Shown here piece after piece: positions 40,594-50,175 of a stretch of 64,000 nucleotides of DNA (position 1 is its first letter; each line of letters opens with the position of its first letter). Position numbers and translations under genes: made by a program. Location of the stretch: the NCBI GenBank assembly GCA_963831105.1, contig CAWHOS010000009.1, forward strand, positions 594,585-658,584. The letters run 5' to 3'. The DNA comes from DATFQI01 sp963831105 (GTDB taxonomy: Bacteria; Actinomycetota; Thermoleophilia; Solirubrobacterales; Solirubrobacteraceae). Below the pieces are notes generated by a model. It saw only the letters and a list, made by a program, of their open reading frames with translations. It had not been told where the DNA came from and made no database searches.

Positions 40594-43500
40594 CCCGCGG
40601 CCGCAGCGCCGGCGGGCTCGAAACGGGTCTCGTCGGCGCAGCAGGCCAGCCCGGTCGCGCCGACGAACCAGAGGCTGGTGCCGTGCTGGACGGCGCCGTC
40701 CTCGCTCAGCAGACCGGCCAGCGCGCCGCCGCGCTGGTCGGCCGCGGTCGGCGTCCAGGTCGCGCTGAAGCGCGTCGGGGCGTCGGTGCGGAAGGCGCTG
40801 ACGCGCTCGAGGTCGAGCAGGATCGCCGGCGAGGGCGCCGCGCCGGCGCCGGCCGCGACCAGCGCGCCGAGCTTCACGCGCCACACGTTCATGGCCGCCC
40901 ACTCCGCGAACGTCGCGTACGGATGCGGCGCGCCCGGGTCGCGGGCGAGCTCGAACGCGATCTCCACGCTCGCCACCGTCCCGTCCGCGGCCGCCGCCGG
41001 GCTGATCGTCGCGCGGAGGACCTGCGGCGGCGACAAGACGTCGGACTCGACCGCGACCGTGACCCCGTGCAGCGCGCGCACGTCGTTGCGCAGGTGCCGC
41101 AGCAGCGTGACGGTCAACGTGCGCCGCGGGTCGTCGCGCGCCCGCAGGACGACGTCGCGCGTCGCGGCCTCGCCGACCCCGTCGAACGCAGCGAGCTTGT
41201 CGTCGCGCTTGTCGAAGTGCATCAGGATCCAGCCGAGCCCCGGCCGATGGACGACACGGAACGCGAGCGGGTCGCTGTATATCGACGGGTGCGTGCGGTG
41301 GGCGACCGCGTCGCGCACGTCGCCGCCGTCGAGGATCGCGGCGGCCGCTGCCCAGTCGAGCCGGTCGTGCTCGATCACCAGCCGGTGACCGTCGTCCTCC
41401 CAGACCGTCGACTCGACCCCCTCGCGCGAGCGCGGCTCGCCGGCGAGCGCCACCTCGTAGCACTGGATCCGCGAGCGCACGGGCTCGAGCACGCCGAGGT
41501 GGCTGAAGCGCTGGTGCATGGCCTCGAACGGCGCCTCGGCGATGAACCGCCACGGGTGGTCGTAGCCGCGCGCGGGCTTGCTCCCCGCGGGCTCGGCGGC
41601 GCGCGCGGCGACAGAGGGCTGCTCCTGCCCGTCCGCGGGCAGATAGCGCTGGACGAAGCGCCCGCGCTGCTTCCCTCGCGCGCCGGCGAGGACGATCGTG
41701 CTGTCCTCCCGGATCATCAGCGTGTCCGGGTCGGCGCCGTCCGGGATCGCGCGCCAGCGCCAGGTGCGGTCCATCGTCGGCCAGGAGAAGTGGATCGAGT
41801 AGAGCTCCGCCGCCCCCGTACCCGGGTCGCGGCCCGTGAGGAGCACGATCTGCCGCGTAACCGCCATCCGGCTCGCCGGGAGGACGTGACCGGCCTCGAG
41901 CGGGCTCCAGAAGCGCGTGGCGTCGAACGGCGCCTCGGGGTAGAAGCGCGCGGGCGCGCCGGCCATCGGCAGCACGCCGACCATCGGCTTGAACGGTGAG
42001 TTGAAGCCGTTGTCGTCGAGCGCCAGCACGCGCCAGCGCTCGGTGAAGGCGGTCTGCTCGTCCGCCCACAGGATCGCGAAGGCACCGCGCGACGATGCGG
42101 GGTCCTCGGGGTCGATCTCGCGCAACTGGACGAGCAGGTAGTAGATGCAGGTGCCGTCGACCCAGCCGCCGTAGTCGCGGATCGGCCCGTTGGCGAACAT
42201 GTACGCACGCTCGTCGGAGATCGGGAGGTCGAGCACCCCGAGCACGTTCCAGAGCTTGTCCGCGAGGTTGTCGAGCTCCCCGCCGAAGCGGTTGTCGTGC
42301 TGCTCGTGCAGGTGCGAGAGGCCGACCGCGAGGTCGAGCACGCGCTCGTAGCGGACGGAGTGGCGCGTGTGCACCGGCTCGAAGGCGTCGTCGGAGGCGT
42401 AGGCGACGTGCTCGTAGACCGGGTAGCCCGAGGGCGGCTCGTTGGCGCGGCGCGGCGGGCGCAGGTCGAGCCGCTGCCACACGCGCGGCGGGAACTGCGC
42501 GTCCATCTCCTGCACGAGCCCGAGATCGCTGAGGCCGTTCAGCAGCCGCACGTCGATGTCGGCCAGCCCGAACACGGACCGGATCGCGGCCGGGATCCGG
42601 ATCGTGACGCGGCCGATGTCGAACATCTTGCGAAACAGCGGGAAGCGCTCCGTCGCGGGATGGTGCTCGCCGTCGCGCGGGATCCGCACGTGCGCCAGCA
42701 GGTCGGGGATCTGGGCCGTGGCCTGGCCGAGCTCCGGGTCGAGCTTGAAGTAGGACTGCGGGAGCAGCTGGCGCGCACCGTCCTCGTCGAGGTGCACGTA
42801 GGGATCGGCGACGACCAGGTGGTAGAGCTCGTCGCTGCCCTCGCGCTTGGCGATCGCGCGGTCGCCGCCGCCCGCGATCATGTCCAGCCGCGGCGGCTCG
42901 CCCCAGTCGCCGAGGCGGCGGAGCTCGTAGCTCGACGACAGAGGCGCCGCCGGCCGCGTGCCGGCGAACGGGGGCAGCCGCGCCGGATCGCACGCGAGCG
43001 GCGCGAACGCGGCGCTCGGGCCCAGCGCCCACTCGGCGCGGCCGTCGACGAGCCGGTAGCCGACGTGCAGGCCCTCCTCGTCATAAGGAGCGCGCAGGTC
43101 GGCCGTCGCGAGGTCGCTGCCGAGGACGAAGCTCCGCGCACTCGCGGCGTCGCGCGCGACCGACGGCACCTGGCGCGTGGCCGAGCGGATGATCGGGCCG
43201 GGCTTGGAGCCGGCCAGCCGGCAGACGAAGCGGGCCGGCGGGGTGACCAGCGAGCAGCCGGCTGACTTGACGACGGTCCAGACCGCGCAGACCCCGTCGA
43301 GGCCGGTGTGCACGAGGCTGCAGACCGTGCTGGTCACGACACGCGTGGCCGTGCAGATCGTCTCGGTGACGACGCGCGAGGCGGTGCAGACGACCTCGCT
43401 GACGACGCGGCTCACGGTGCACACGACCGAGGACACCGTGCGGGCGAACAGGCAGATCAGCCCGCCGATGATCGGGATGTTCCCCCACGAGTCGCAGATC

Positions 43501-43718
43501 GTCGTGGTGACCGTCGCCGTCGCGTCGCAGACCGTCCTCGAGACGGTCGCCGTGGCGTCGCAGACGGTGCGCGAGACGGTGGTCATCGCGTCGCAGACCG
43601 TCGTCGTCACCGTGTTGCAGACCTGCTGCACGGCGGCGTGCCAGCGGGTGCACTCGACCACGGCCGGCGTGCACCACCAGGAGGCGACGCCCGCGAGCCA
43701 GTCGCAGACGCGCTTCAC
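40590..43718 (-). CDS. Giant protein with N-terminal 11-residue cysteine ladder (last gene of the operon)
   Basis: 1042 aa from GTG 43718, overlapping the upstream stop (GTGA). Residues 5-166 contain 16 Cys at 5, 16, 23, 34, 42, 53, 64, 75, 89, 100, 111, 122, 133, 144, 155 and 166; 12 of the 15 gaps are exactly 11. Repeat consensus: T-(V/I)-C-(D/T)-A-T-x-x-V-(S/T)-x. No signal peptide. The rest (from about 190) is a long, Trp/Tyr-containing globular region with many short motifs (LRRLGDWGEPPRLDMIAGGGD, YGGWVDGTCIYYLLVQLREID, VVHRPGLGWILMHFDKRDDK) that match no family I know. It shares its stop (CTAG) with the convergent membrane-protein gene. Confidence 0.8.
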   Translation of the reverse strand: MKRVCDWLAGVASWWCTPAVVECTRWHAAVQQVCNTVTTTVCDAMTTVSRTVCDATATVSRTVCDATATVTTTICDSWGNIPIIGGLICLFARTVSSVVCTVSRVVSEVVCTASRVVTETICTATRVVTSTVCSLVHTGLDGVCAVWTVVKSAGCSLVTPPARFVCRLAGSKPGPIIRSATRQVPSVARDAASARSFVLGSDLATADLRAPYDEEGLHVGYRLVDGRAEWALGPSAAFAPLACDPARLPPFAGTRPAAPLSSSYELRRLGDWGEPPRLDMIAGGGDRAIAKREGSDELYHLVVADPYVHLDEDGARQLLPQSYFKLDPELGQATAQIPDLLAHVRIPRDGEHHPATERFPLFRKMFDIGRVTIRIPAAIRSVFGLADIDVRLLNGLSDLGLVQEMDAQFPPRVWQRLDLRPPRRANEPPSGYPVYEHVAYASDDAFEPVHTRHSVRYERVLDLAVGLSHLHEQHDNRFGGELDNLADKLWNVLGVLDLPISDERAYMFANGPIRDYGGWVDGTCIYYLLVQLREIDPEDPASSRGAFAILWADEQTAFTERWRVLALDDNGFNSPFKPMVGVLPMAGAPARFYPEAPFDATRFWSPLEAGHVLPASRMAVTRQIVLLTGRDPGTGAAELYSIHFSWPTMDRTWRWRAIPDGADPDTLMIREDSTIVLAGARGKQRGRFVQRYLPADGQEQPSVAARAAEPAGSKPARGYDHPWRFIAEAPFEAMHQRFSHLGVLEPVRSRIQCYEVALAGEPRSREGVESTVWEDDGHRLVIEHDRLDWAAAAAILDGGDVRDAVAHRTHPSIYSDPLAFRVVHRPGLGWILMHFDKRDDKLAAFDGVGEAATRDVVLRARDDPRRTLTVTLLRHLRNDVRALHGVTVAVESDVLSPPQVLRATISPAAAADGTVASVEIAFELARDPGAPHPYATFAEWAAMNVWRVKLGALVAAGAGAAPSPAILLDLERVSAFRTDAPTRFSATWTPTAADQRGGALAGLLSEDGAVQHGTSLWFVGATGLACCADETRFEPAGAAAAG
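43221..43706 (-). repeat. Undecad cysteine repeats (33-nt DNA units)
   Basis: The segment codes residues 5-166 of the 1042-aa protein. Eleven residues make three turns of a slightly overwound helix (3.67 residues per turn), so the cysteines would line up on one face. The units are similar at DNA level (ACGGTCGCCGTGGCGTCGCA-type on the plus strand) with drift. Confidence 0.85.
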
Positions 43719-45490
43719 GGCTCGAGCGTGTCGAAGACGAGGCCGCTGGCGCCCTCGCCGCGGCCCGTCGAGACGCGTCGCCCGGTCCACACGTGCGTGC
43801 TGCCGCCGACCCAGCGCGCATAGGACGGGCGCCGCAGCAGGCGGCGGCCCTCGCGCGGGACCTCCTGCTCGCGCAGCCCCGACGCGGCCATTTCGCGCAG
43901 CAGCAGCGCGCGCGGCAATCGCGGCGGCGCGGGTGGCGCGGGTGGCGCGGGTGGCGCTGCCCCCGCGGCCGGTGCTGCCCGCGCGGCCGGCAGCACGCCG
44001 ACCCGGAAGCGCGCGAGCCGGTCGCCGGCAGCCTCGGGTACGAGCGGGAACCAGTGGTCCGGGACCTCGGAGGCCAGCCGGTAGCGCAGCGGCTGCCGGT
44101 CCGGCGGCAGGGCCGGCTTCGACGCGGGCGGGTCCGTGGGCGGCGGGGCCAGCGCGTCCCAGGAGACCGGGTGCCCGGCGGCGTCCGGCGCCAGCAACTC
44201 GACGGCCCAGGCCAGGTTCGCCGCCTCGTCGCGCAGCACCAGCGTCTCCTCGACGGGCTCGCCGTCGAGCACGGTGCCGAGCCGCGGCGGCACCAGCACC
44301 GACCCGGAGGTGTCGCCGGTACTGGTCCACAGCCGCGTCTGCTCCGCCGCGGGCCGGCCGGGGCGGCGGCCGGCGGGGCGCACCAGCGTCCGCATGCCGA
44401 ACGTGTCGCGCACGACGACGCTCTCCACGCTCACGAACGAGCCGACCGGCACCTCGATCGGCACGCTCGACCAGTCGCCGCCGTAGACGAATGCGTACTG
44501 CAGCACGGCCATCAGCGCCGTCTCGTGCGCCGCGGCGGTGGTCGCGACGAGGTCGACGCCGCCGTCCTCGAACTCCCAGTACCGGATGCTCGGCGCGCCG
44601 CGGAACCCGAGCCGCGACGGCAGCCGCGACAGCGGCGCGCCGCCGGCGCCGGTGAGCGGGGCGGGCTTGCCCTTCGCGCCGAGCGCCGTCTCTCCGCTGA
44701 CGTCGAACGCCCACCAGTCGAGCGTCTCCCCCTCCCAGTCGTGGGCGCGCAGCACCACCTCGCCGCCGGCGGCGGCGGCGCCGACCGCGAACGACGACCC
44801 GAGCGCGGCGCCGTCCCACGCGGCGGGCGCGGCCGCGCCGGGCGTGGCGGCGCGCACACGGCCGAGGTCGACCTCCTCGGCCACGGCGTCGAGCACGGCG
44901 CGCACCGCTTCGACCGCGGCGGCCGGGAGGCCGGCCGTCGCGGTGCCGAAGTCGGCCTCCGCCTGCAGCAGCAGCGCGGCGCCGTCGAACAGCCGGGCGC
45001 CGAGCAGCTCCAGCCGGGCGGCCTCCGCCGGCCCGCAGCGTGCCGCGGCCTGCGCCACCTTCGCCGGGTCGAGCGGATGGGCCGCCGCGAGCGTCGCGAG
45101 CGCCGACTGCGGCGCGCCGCGCGCGGCCAGCTCGCGGGCGAGCCGGCCGGCGACGTCGAGGCGGAAGGCGAGCAGGCTCTCAGGGTCGGGAGCCGGCTCG
45201 CCGGCGACGACCGCCTCCAGCGGCGCGGCCGCCACGTCGAGGTCGACCGCGCGCGTGGCGTTCTGCCCCGAGCCCTCGCCCAGCAGCAGGCGGTCGACGA
45301 CGACCGAGGTGCCGTAGACGTCGACGGCGACCGGCGACCCGGTGTCCTCCCCGTCGAGCTCGCCGAGCTGCCACTGGCGCCCGAGCAGCCACAGGGGGTC
45401 CTCGACCGCGGCCTGGATCCCGGGCGCCAGCGACGGATCGGAGACGCGCGGCTCCAGGCGCGCCCAGGTGGTGTAGGTGACCTCGGTCAC
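43715..45490 (-). CDS. Giant-operon protein with WLLGRQWQLGE motif
   Basis: 591 aa from GTG 45490; both ends overlap neighbours by 4 nt (GTGA). The N-terminus VTEVTYTTWARLEPRVSDPSLAPGIQAAVEDPLWLLGRQWQLGELDGEDTGSPVAVDVYG is the most conserved-looking part. Later motifs: RAHDWEGETLDWWAFD, SIRYWEFEDGGVDLVAT, VYGGDWSSVPIEVPVGSFVSVESVVVRDTFGMRTLVR and DEAANLAWAVELLAPD. I have an impression that WLLGRQWQ-GE-GEDxGSPV proteins occur as uncharacterised neighbours of similar giant proteins elsewhere, but cannot verify it. No signal peptide or membrane segment. Alternates Ala-rich helical and beta-like parts. Confidence 0.78.
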   Translation of the reverse strand: MTEVTYTTWARLEPRVSDPSLAPGIQAAVEDPLWLLGRQWQLGELDGEDTGSPVAVDVYGTSVVVDRLLLGEGSGQNATRAVDLDVAAAPLEAVVAGEPAPDPESLLAFRLDVAGRLARELAARGAPQSALATLAAAHPLDPAKVAQAAARCGPAEAARLELLGARLFDGAALLLQAEADFGTATAGLPAAAVEAVRAVLDAVAEEVDLGRVRAATPGAAAPAAWDGAALGSSFAVGAAAAGGEVVLRAHDWEGETLDWWAFDVSGETALGAKGKPAPLTGAGGAPLSRLPSRLGFRGAPSIRYWEFEDGGVDLVATTAAAHETALMAVLQYAFVYGGDWSSVPIEVPVGSFVSVESVVVRDTFGMRTLVRPAGRRPGRPAAEQTRLWTSTGDTSGSVLVPPRLGTVLDGEPVEETLVLRDEAANLAWAVELLAPDAAGHPVSWDALAPPPTDPPASKPALPPDRQPLRYRLASEVPDHWFPLVPEAAGDRLARFRVGVLPAARAAPAAGAAPPAPPAPPAPPRLPRALLLREMAASGLREQEVPREGRRLLRRPSYARWVGGSTHVWTGRRVSTGRGEGASGLVFDTLEP

Positions 45491-48400
45491 GGCCGCACCC
45501 CGAAGAGCCATTTCTCGGGCACCTTGATCTGGGCCTGGCGGCCCGTGCAGGCCAGCAGCAGCGCGGGCAGCAGGTGGCCGAACTGCGACAGCGCGGGCGG
45601 GTCGACCATCCGCACGGCCGCGAGCTCGAGCGTCTCCTCGAGCACCGCGCGCAGCGCGGCGACGCTCCACGGCTGGGCCGGATCGGGCGGCACGGCCACG
45701 AGCATCGCCTGCGGCGCGTCGTTGCCGGGGCGGTCGGTGTGGACCGCGAGCGCCGTGACCTCCTGCGCGCGCGGCACGACCTCCGTCCAGTCGTCGACCA
45801 CGAGCACGGCGGCCGGCGCCGACGCTGCGAACGACGCCTCGCCCGCGACCACCAGCGACGTGACGCCGCCGGGCATGGCGGCCTGGGGCAGCGCCACCCA
45901 GGGCGTGCCGGCCGGCGCGCCGGGCTGGGCCACGCGCAGGCTCATCGGGACGCCTCCGAGTGCGACGCCGAGCGCCTCCGCCTCGTCGAGCCGGGCGACG
46001 CCGCGGCGGACCTGACGGGAGCGGGCCAGGAACGTGCGCACGACCGACGCGCGCGCCCCGGCGCTCGTCACGCCGGCACCGAGCGACGGCGGGGCGGCCA
46101 GCGCGGTCTCCATCGCCGCGGCCAGATCCGCCTCGAGCACGGGCGCCATCGGCGGCGCGCCGTCGAGCAGCACCTCGGCCACCTCGCGGCGCTGGGCGAT
46201 CGCGGCGGCGGTGCCCGTCCCCAGCGAGCGGGCGGCGATCAGCTCGTCGGCGACCCGCAGGCGCCGCTGGAGCTCGACCAGGATGCCGCGCGCCTGGGGC
46301 ACGAGCACGTCACGCGCGCGCGGGTGCGCCGGGTCGGCGAGCTCCGGGAGGGCGCCCGCGACGAGCAGCGAGGCCGTGCGCAGCGCCTCCAGCAGCCGGT
46401 CGAGCTCGACCTTGCCGTCGGGGATCCCGTCGAGCAGGTTCGCGAGCCGCTCGGCGGAGCGGTCGACCGCGTCGCGCACCGGCAGCAGGCGCTTGGACAG
46501 CTCGCCCGCGTCGAGACCGTCCGCGTCGTGCGCGAGCGACGGGTCGAGCTCGTGCGGGGCAGGCGCGCGCGTGACCCGCAGCAGCCGCGCGATCGCGGTC
46601 GCGGCCGTGAGGAGGTCGGCGAGCGGGAGCCGCGCGGAGACCTTGACGTGATCGGCGCGCGAGGCGATCAGCGCCTCGCCGCCCGCCGGCACGCCGGCCG
46701 GCCGCACGCCCGGCGCCAGCGCGCGGTCGAGCACGCGCCGCTCGAGCTCGCAGCGCTGCCCGTGCGCGGGAGCCGAGCTCATCGCGACCGCGTCGAGCGC
46801 GCCGATCTCGAGCTCCTCCACCCCGATCTCGAGCGTCGCCGGCAGCGCCTTGCCCTGCTCGTCGCGGTAGGCGACGAGCGCGCCGTAGGCCTTCGGGGCC
46901 CCGAGCAGGCCGGCAGCCCAGACCTCCATCAGCGGGTCCGCGGCCACGCGTGGCGTGCCGCCCGCCGGCACCCAGCCAGTCCCCTTGCCGTCCGCGACCA
47001 GGAGCACGCGGTGCGTGAGCGCGTTGCCGCTGCGCGGTGTGGCGATGACGTCGAAGCGGTCGGGCGGCGGGCCGGTGCCGGCGGCGGCGCGCGTGGCCGC
47101 GGCGGCGCGCGCCGCGGTGCCCGCCACGAGCTGGTGCACGCCCTCGGCCATCAGCAGGTCGCCCGTGGCGTCGAGCGCGTCCTTGACCTCGGCCAGCACG
47201 GTGTTCGCCGCGGCGCGCTCCGAGTTCGTGAGCGTCGGGAGCGCGACGCTGCCGCGCGCGAGGCTGAGCCCGTCCACGACGTCGCGCGGGGCGATCGTCT
47301 CGAACGTGGCCCCGGCGGGCGGCGCGGTGGCGCTCGTGCGCAGCGGCGCGACGTCGCGCAGCTTGGCGATCGCGGACGCGGCGCCGCGGTCGAGCAGCCC
47401 GCGCTCGAGCTGGTACCCGAGCAGCGCCGCGAGCGACTGCCCCTGGCGGACCCCCTCCAGCAGCGCCAGCGCGCGCCGCACGCGCGCCGACTCGAGCGTC
47501 ACCGCGAACGCCTCGCCGTCCCCGTGGGCGGCGTGCGCGCTGCGCAGCACGGCGGCCGTCGCGGCGTGGCCGATGCTCGGCGCGTGCAGGAAGCCCTGGT
47601 TGTCGGTCTCGACGGCGTCGGGCGTCCCCGCCGGGCTGCCGGGCGGCTTGACGCCGGCGGGCACCGGCGCGAGCGTGATGTCGCGGATCACGCCGTAGGC
47701 GCCCAGGTGGGCGCCGGTCGGCTTGTGGGCGCGCATCTCGGCGAGCCGTTTCGTGGCCAGCGAGGTCACCCACGCGTCGAGCCGGTGCGAGGCGAGGTCG
47801 AGCGTCTCGCGCAGCAGCCGGTCCAGCGTGGCGCTGGGCAGGGCCGCGAGGTGCGCGAGCGCCGCCAGCACCTGCGCGGTCTCCGCCGTCCCCGGGTCCT
47901 TCGCCACGCGCGTGACGCGCCGCCGCGCGCTGCCGGTCGCGGTCGTGCGCAGCGTCACGGAGGCGGCGCCGCCCGTCGTCCGGGTCTCCAGCATCGGCTG
48001 CTCGAAGCCGCCGCCCGTCGCGACGTAGGTCGCGAGCTCGCCGGCGACGCCCTTGACGGCCTCGCCGAGGGAGAGCCCGGCCATGCCGGGGGGCAGCGGA
48101 GCGCCCCCCGGGCCGCGACCGCCGCCGGGAGGGCCGCCGCCGCCTGGCGGGCCACCGCCGCCGGGAGGGCCGCCGCCGCCGGGAGGGCCCGTGCCGGGCT
48201 GCGGGCCGCCCGAGAGCAGCAGCTCGAGCGCGAGCTCCGGCTTCGAGACGCCCGGTATGTCGACGATCACGGCCTTGTCGAGGATGTCGGCGGGCGTGCG
48301 GCCGGGGCCGGCGGACTGCGCGGCGGCGCGCGCGTACTGGTGCAGCAGCGCGTGTCGCGCGAGCAGGTACAGCAGCGGCGCGCCGAAGCGCTCCTCGGCC

Positions 48401-50175
48401 GCCGCGATCTCCGCGATCGTGGCGGTGCGCAGGAACGTCAGGTAGTCCTCGACCAGCGGCGCGGTCGCCGACAGCGGGGCGGCCTGCACGCGCGCGATCT
48501 TCACGCGCGAGCTGTCGGCCGCGCCGACGAGGCGCTGGATCTCGTCTCCGTCGTCGAGCGCGCCGATGCTCGACAGCCCCTCGCGCACGAGCGTGCTCGA
48601 GATCTTCCGCATCGTCGCCTGCTGCTCGCTGGTCATCCCGCCGAGCCCCGTGAGGATGTCGACCATGCCGAGTGCGTAGACGCGACGGGCGTCGATCCCG
48701 ACGCTGACCGGCGCGAGCCCGAGGATCTCGGCGAGCGTGCGGCTCGCGTCGCCCGCCGCGCCGCGACCGGCCTTGGGCACCTTCGCGGCGGCATCGACCC
48801 ACGCGGGCAGCAGGCCGCGCAGCAGCGTTACGAGCCGCCCCGCCTCGGGCGGGTCGCCGGCCGACGGCGCGTAGCGGGCGAGGCTGGTCGCCGGCAGCAC
48901 CCCGTACGGCGTGCGCCCGACGCGCAACGGCGCGAGCGGCCCGCGGCCGCGCACCCAGTTGACGGCGTGTGCGCGCAGCAGCGCGGCCTCGTCCTCGTCG
49001 ACGCTGCCCGCCAGCGTCTGGCGCAGGAAGTAGCCGAACGTGCCCGGCCACAGGGCGGTCAGCATCGCCTGGGCGTCGTCCTCGGCGGTCGCATCGGCGC
49101 CCGCGACGCCGGCCAGCCGCTTGACCTCCACGCCGAGGGCGCGCGCCAGCCGTGCGCCGTCCGCACCCAGCGCGAGCGCCGGCCCGGTCGCGACCGGCGT
49201 CGCCTCGGGGCGCGGCCCGCGCGCCGACGGCGCGCCCTCCGCACCGGCGTTGGTCGGGCTGCCGACGCGCAGGACCTCGAGCCCTTCGCCGTAGCGGTGG
49301 GCGTCGAGCACGCCGCCGAGCAGCGTCGCGGTGGCTCCGGGGGCGAGGCTGGCGCGCACGCCGAACACGAGCACCTCGTCCACCTTCGCGGGGGCGGCCG
49401 GGCCGAGCGGGATCCGCGCTCCCATCCCCTCCGCGACCGCCTGGTCGAAGTCGGACATCCAGCGCATGCCGGCGTCCGTGCCGTCCTCGGCGTTCGGGGC
49501 GAGTCGCGGGTCGGGTCCGGTCGCGAGCGGGTTGCGCACGCGCTCGCCCTCCACGACGGCCAGCGCCGCGCCGGCCTTCATGGAGAAGACGAAGCGGTCG
49601 GGCAACGCCTGCGTCCACGCCGGCCGCGTGAAGCGCGTGGCCGCGGTCGCGCCGCTGTACCCCTCGCGGGTCTCCTCGGCGACCCAGGCGGCGCGCGCGG
49701 GCCCGAACAGCGCCGCCAGCTCTTGGAAGGCGACGGCGTGATCGTCCGCGGGCCGGGCCCAGAAGGCGGCGCCGGCGTCCTGCTCGTCCTGCGTGAGCTC
49801 GCGCTCGTGCGCGTCGCCGTGGATCGCGTCCGGGAACACACGCACGCCGAGGTCCCAGCCGCCCTGGCGCTTGAGCAGCCGCGCCTCGAGCCGGACGGGC
49901 AACAGCACGATCGGCACGTCGCGCTCGAGCGCGGCGAGCACCTCGTCGGGCGTGGCCGGGACGATCAGGTCGCGGATCCGGTCCGGGACGTTGACGAGCT
50001 TGCCGGCCGCCGTCTGGATCTTGCGCTCCGCGCGCCGCAGATCGGCCGCCTTCGCGCCGCGCTCGCGCACCGCCCGGCCGGACAGCAGCGCGGCCGCGTA
50101 GGCCTCGTGGGCGCGCCCGATCTCCCGCTGCTCGCGGGCGGCCGCGGTCCGCAGCACGCGCAGGTCGACCGCCAT
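45487..50175 (-). CDS. Giant 1562-aa protein with central Gly/Pro linker
   Basis: 1562 aa from ATG 50175 (TGATG with the upstream stop). N-terminal helical region (1-75), then a domain with ALERDVPIVLLPVRLEARLLKRQGGWDLGVRVFPDAIHGDAHERELTQDEQDAGAAFW (about 75-135), which looks like a core conserved segment. A Gly/Pro-rich linker (PPGGGG units, about 660-695) splits the protein into two halves. The second half contains SLARGSVALPTLTNSERAAANTVL, QLAGFVEL-free repeats of LLPV, and ends with VDPPALSQFGHLLPALLLACTGRQAQIKVPEKWLFGV. It is very Ala/Arg-rich, without signal peptide, transmembrane segment or known catalytic motif. Confidence 0.78.
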   Translation of the reverse strand: MAVDLRVLRTAAAREQREIGRAHEAYAAALLSGRAVRERGAKAADLRRAERKIQTAAGKLVNVPDRIRDLIVPATPDEVLAALERDVPIVLLPVRLEARLLKRQGGWDLGVRVFPDAIHGDAHERELTQDEQDAGAAFWARPADDHAVAFQELAALFGPARAAWVAEETREGYSGATAATRFTRPAWTQALPDRFVFSMKAGAALAVVEGERVRNPLATGPDPRLAPNAEDGTDAGMRWMSDFDQAVAEGMGARIPLGPAAPAKVDEVLVFGVRASLAPGATATLLGGVLDAHRYGEGLEVLRVGSPTNAGAEGAPSARGPRPEATPVATGPALALGADGARLARALGVEVKRLAGVAGADATAEDDAQAMLTALWPGTFGYFLRQTLAGSVDEDEAALLRAHAVNWVRGRGPLAPLRVGRTPYGVLPATSLARYAPSAGDPPEAGRLVTLLRGLLPAWVDAAAKVPKAGRGAAGDASRTLAEILGLAPVSVGIDARRVYALGMVDILTGLGGMTSEQQATMRKISSTLVREGLSSIGALDDGDEIQRLVGAADSSRVKIARVQAAPLSATAPLVEDYLTFLRTATIAEIAAAEERFGAPLLYLLARHALLHQYARAAAQSAGPGRTPADILDKAVIVDIPGVSKPELALELLLSGGPQPGTGPPGGGGPPGGGGPPGGGGPPGGGRGPGGAPLPPGMAGLSLGEAVKGVAGELATYVATGGGFEQPMLETRTTGGAASVTLRTTATGSARRRVTRVAKDPGTAETAQVLAALAHLAALPSATLDRLLRETLDLASHRLDAWVTSLATKRLAEMRAHKPTGAHLGAYGVIRDITLAPVPAGVKPPGSPAGTPDAVETDNQGFLHAPSIGHAATAAVLRSAHAAHGDGEAFAVTLESARVRRALALLEGVRQGQSLAALLGYQLERGLLDRGAASAIAKLRDVAPLRTSATAPPAGATFETIAPRDVVDGLSLARGSVALPTLTNSERAAANTVLAEVKDALDATGDLLMAEGVHQLVAGTAARAAAATRAAAGTGPPPDRFDVIATPRSGNALTHRVLLVADGKGTGWVPAGGTPRVAADPLMEVWAAGLLGAPKAYGALVAYRDEQGKALPATLEIGVEELEIGALDAVAMSSAPAHGQRCELERRVLDRALAPGVRPAGVPAGGEALIASRADHVKVSARLPLADLLTAATAIARLLRVTRAPAPHELDPSLAHDADGLDAGELSKRLLPVRDAVDRSAERLANLLDGIPDGKVELDRLLEALRTASLLVAGALPELADPAHPRARDVLVPQARGILVELQRRLRVADELIAARSLGTGTAAAIAQRREVAEVLLDGAPPMAPVLEADLAAAMETALAAPPSLGAGVTSAGARASVVRTFLARSRQVRRGVARLDEAEALGVALGGVPMSLRVAQPGAPAGTPWVALPQAAMPGGVTSLVVAGEASFAASAPAAVLVVDDWTEVVPRAQEVTALAVHTDRPGNDAPQAMLVAVPPDPAQPWSVAALRAVLEETLELAAVRMVDPPALSQFGHLLPALLLACTGRQAQIKVPEKWLFGVRP
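48118..48195 (-). repeat. GC-rich tandem repeat coding the Gly/Pro linker
   Basis: About four imperfect 18-nt units (GGGAGGGCCGCCGCCGCC) encode GGGGPP repeats in the centre of the 1562-aa protein. A flexible hinge is the likely effect. Confidence 0.7.

Noticed and set aside
43221..43706. Zinc-finger, ferredoxin or metallothionein domain
   Set aside because: No CxxC or CxC clusters; the 11-residue spacing fits helical undecads instead.
43177..44655. Plus-strand open frame of about 490 aa rich in Thr/Val
   Set aside because: It is the mirror of the undecad repeats of the minus-strand gene and shows no start signal or natural composition beyond that region.
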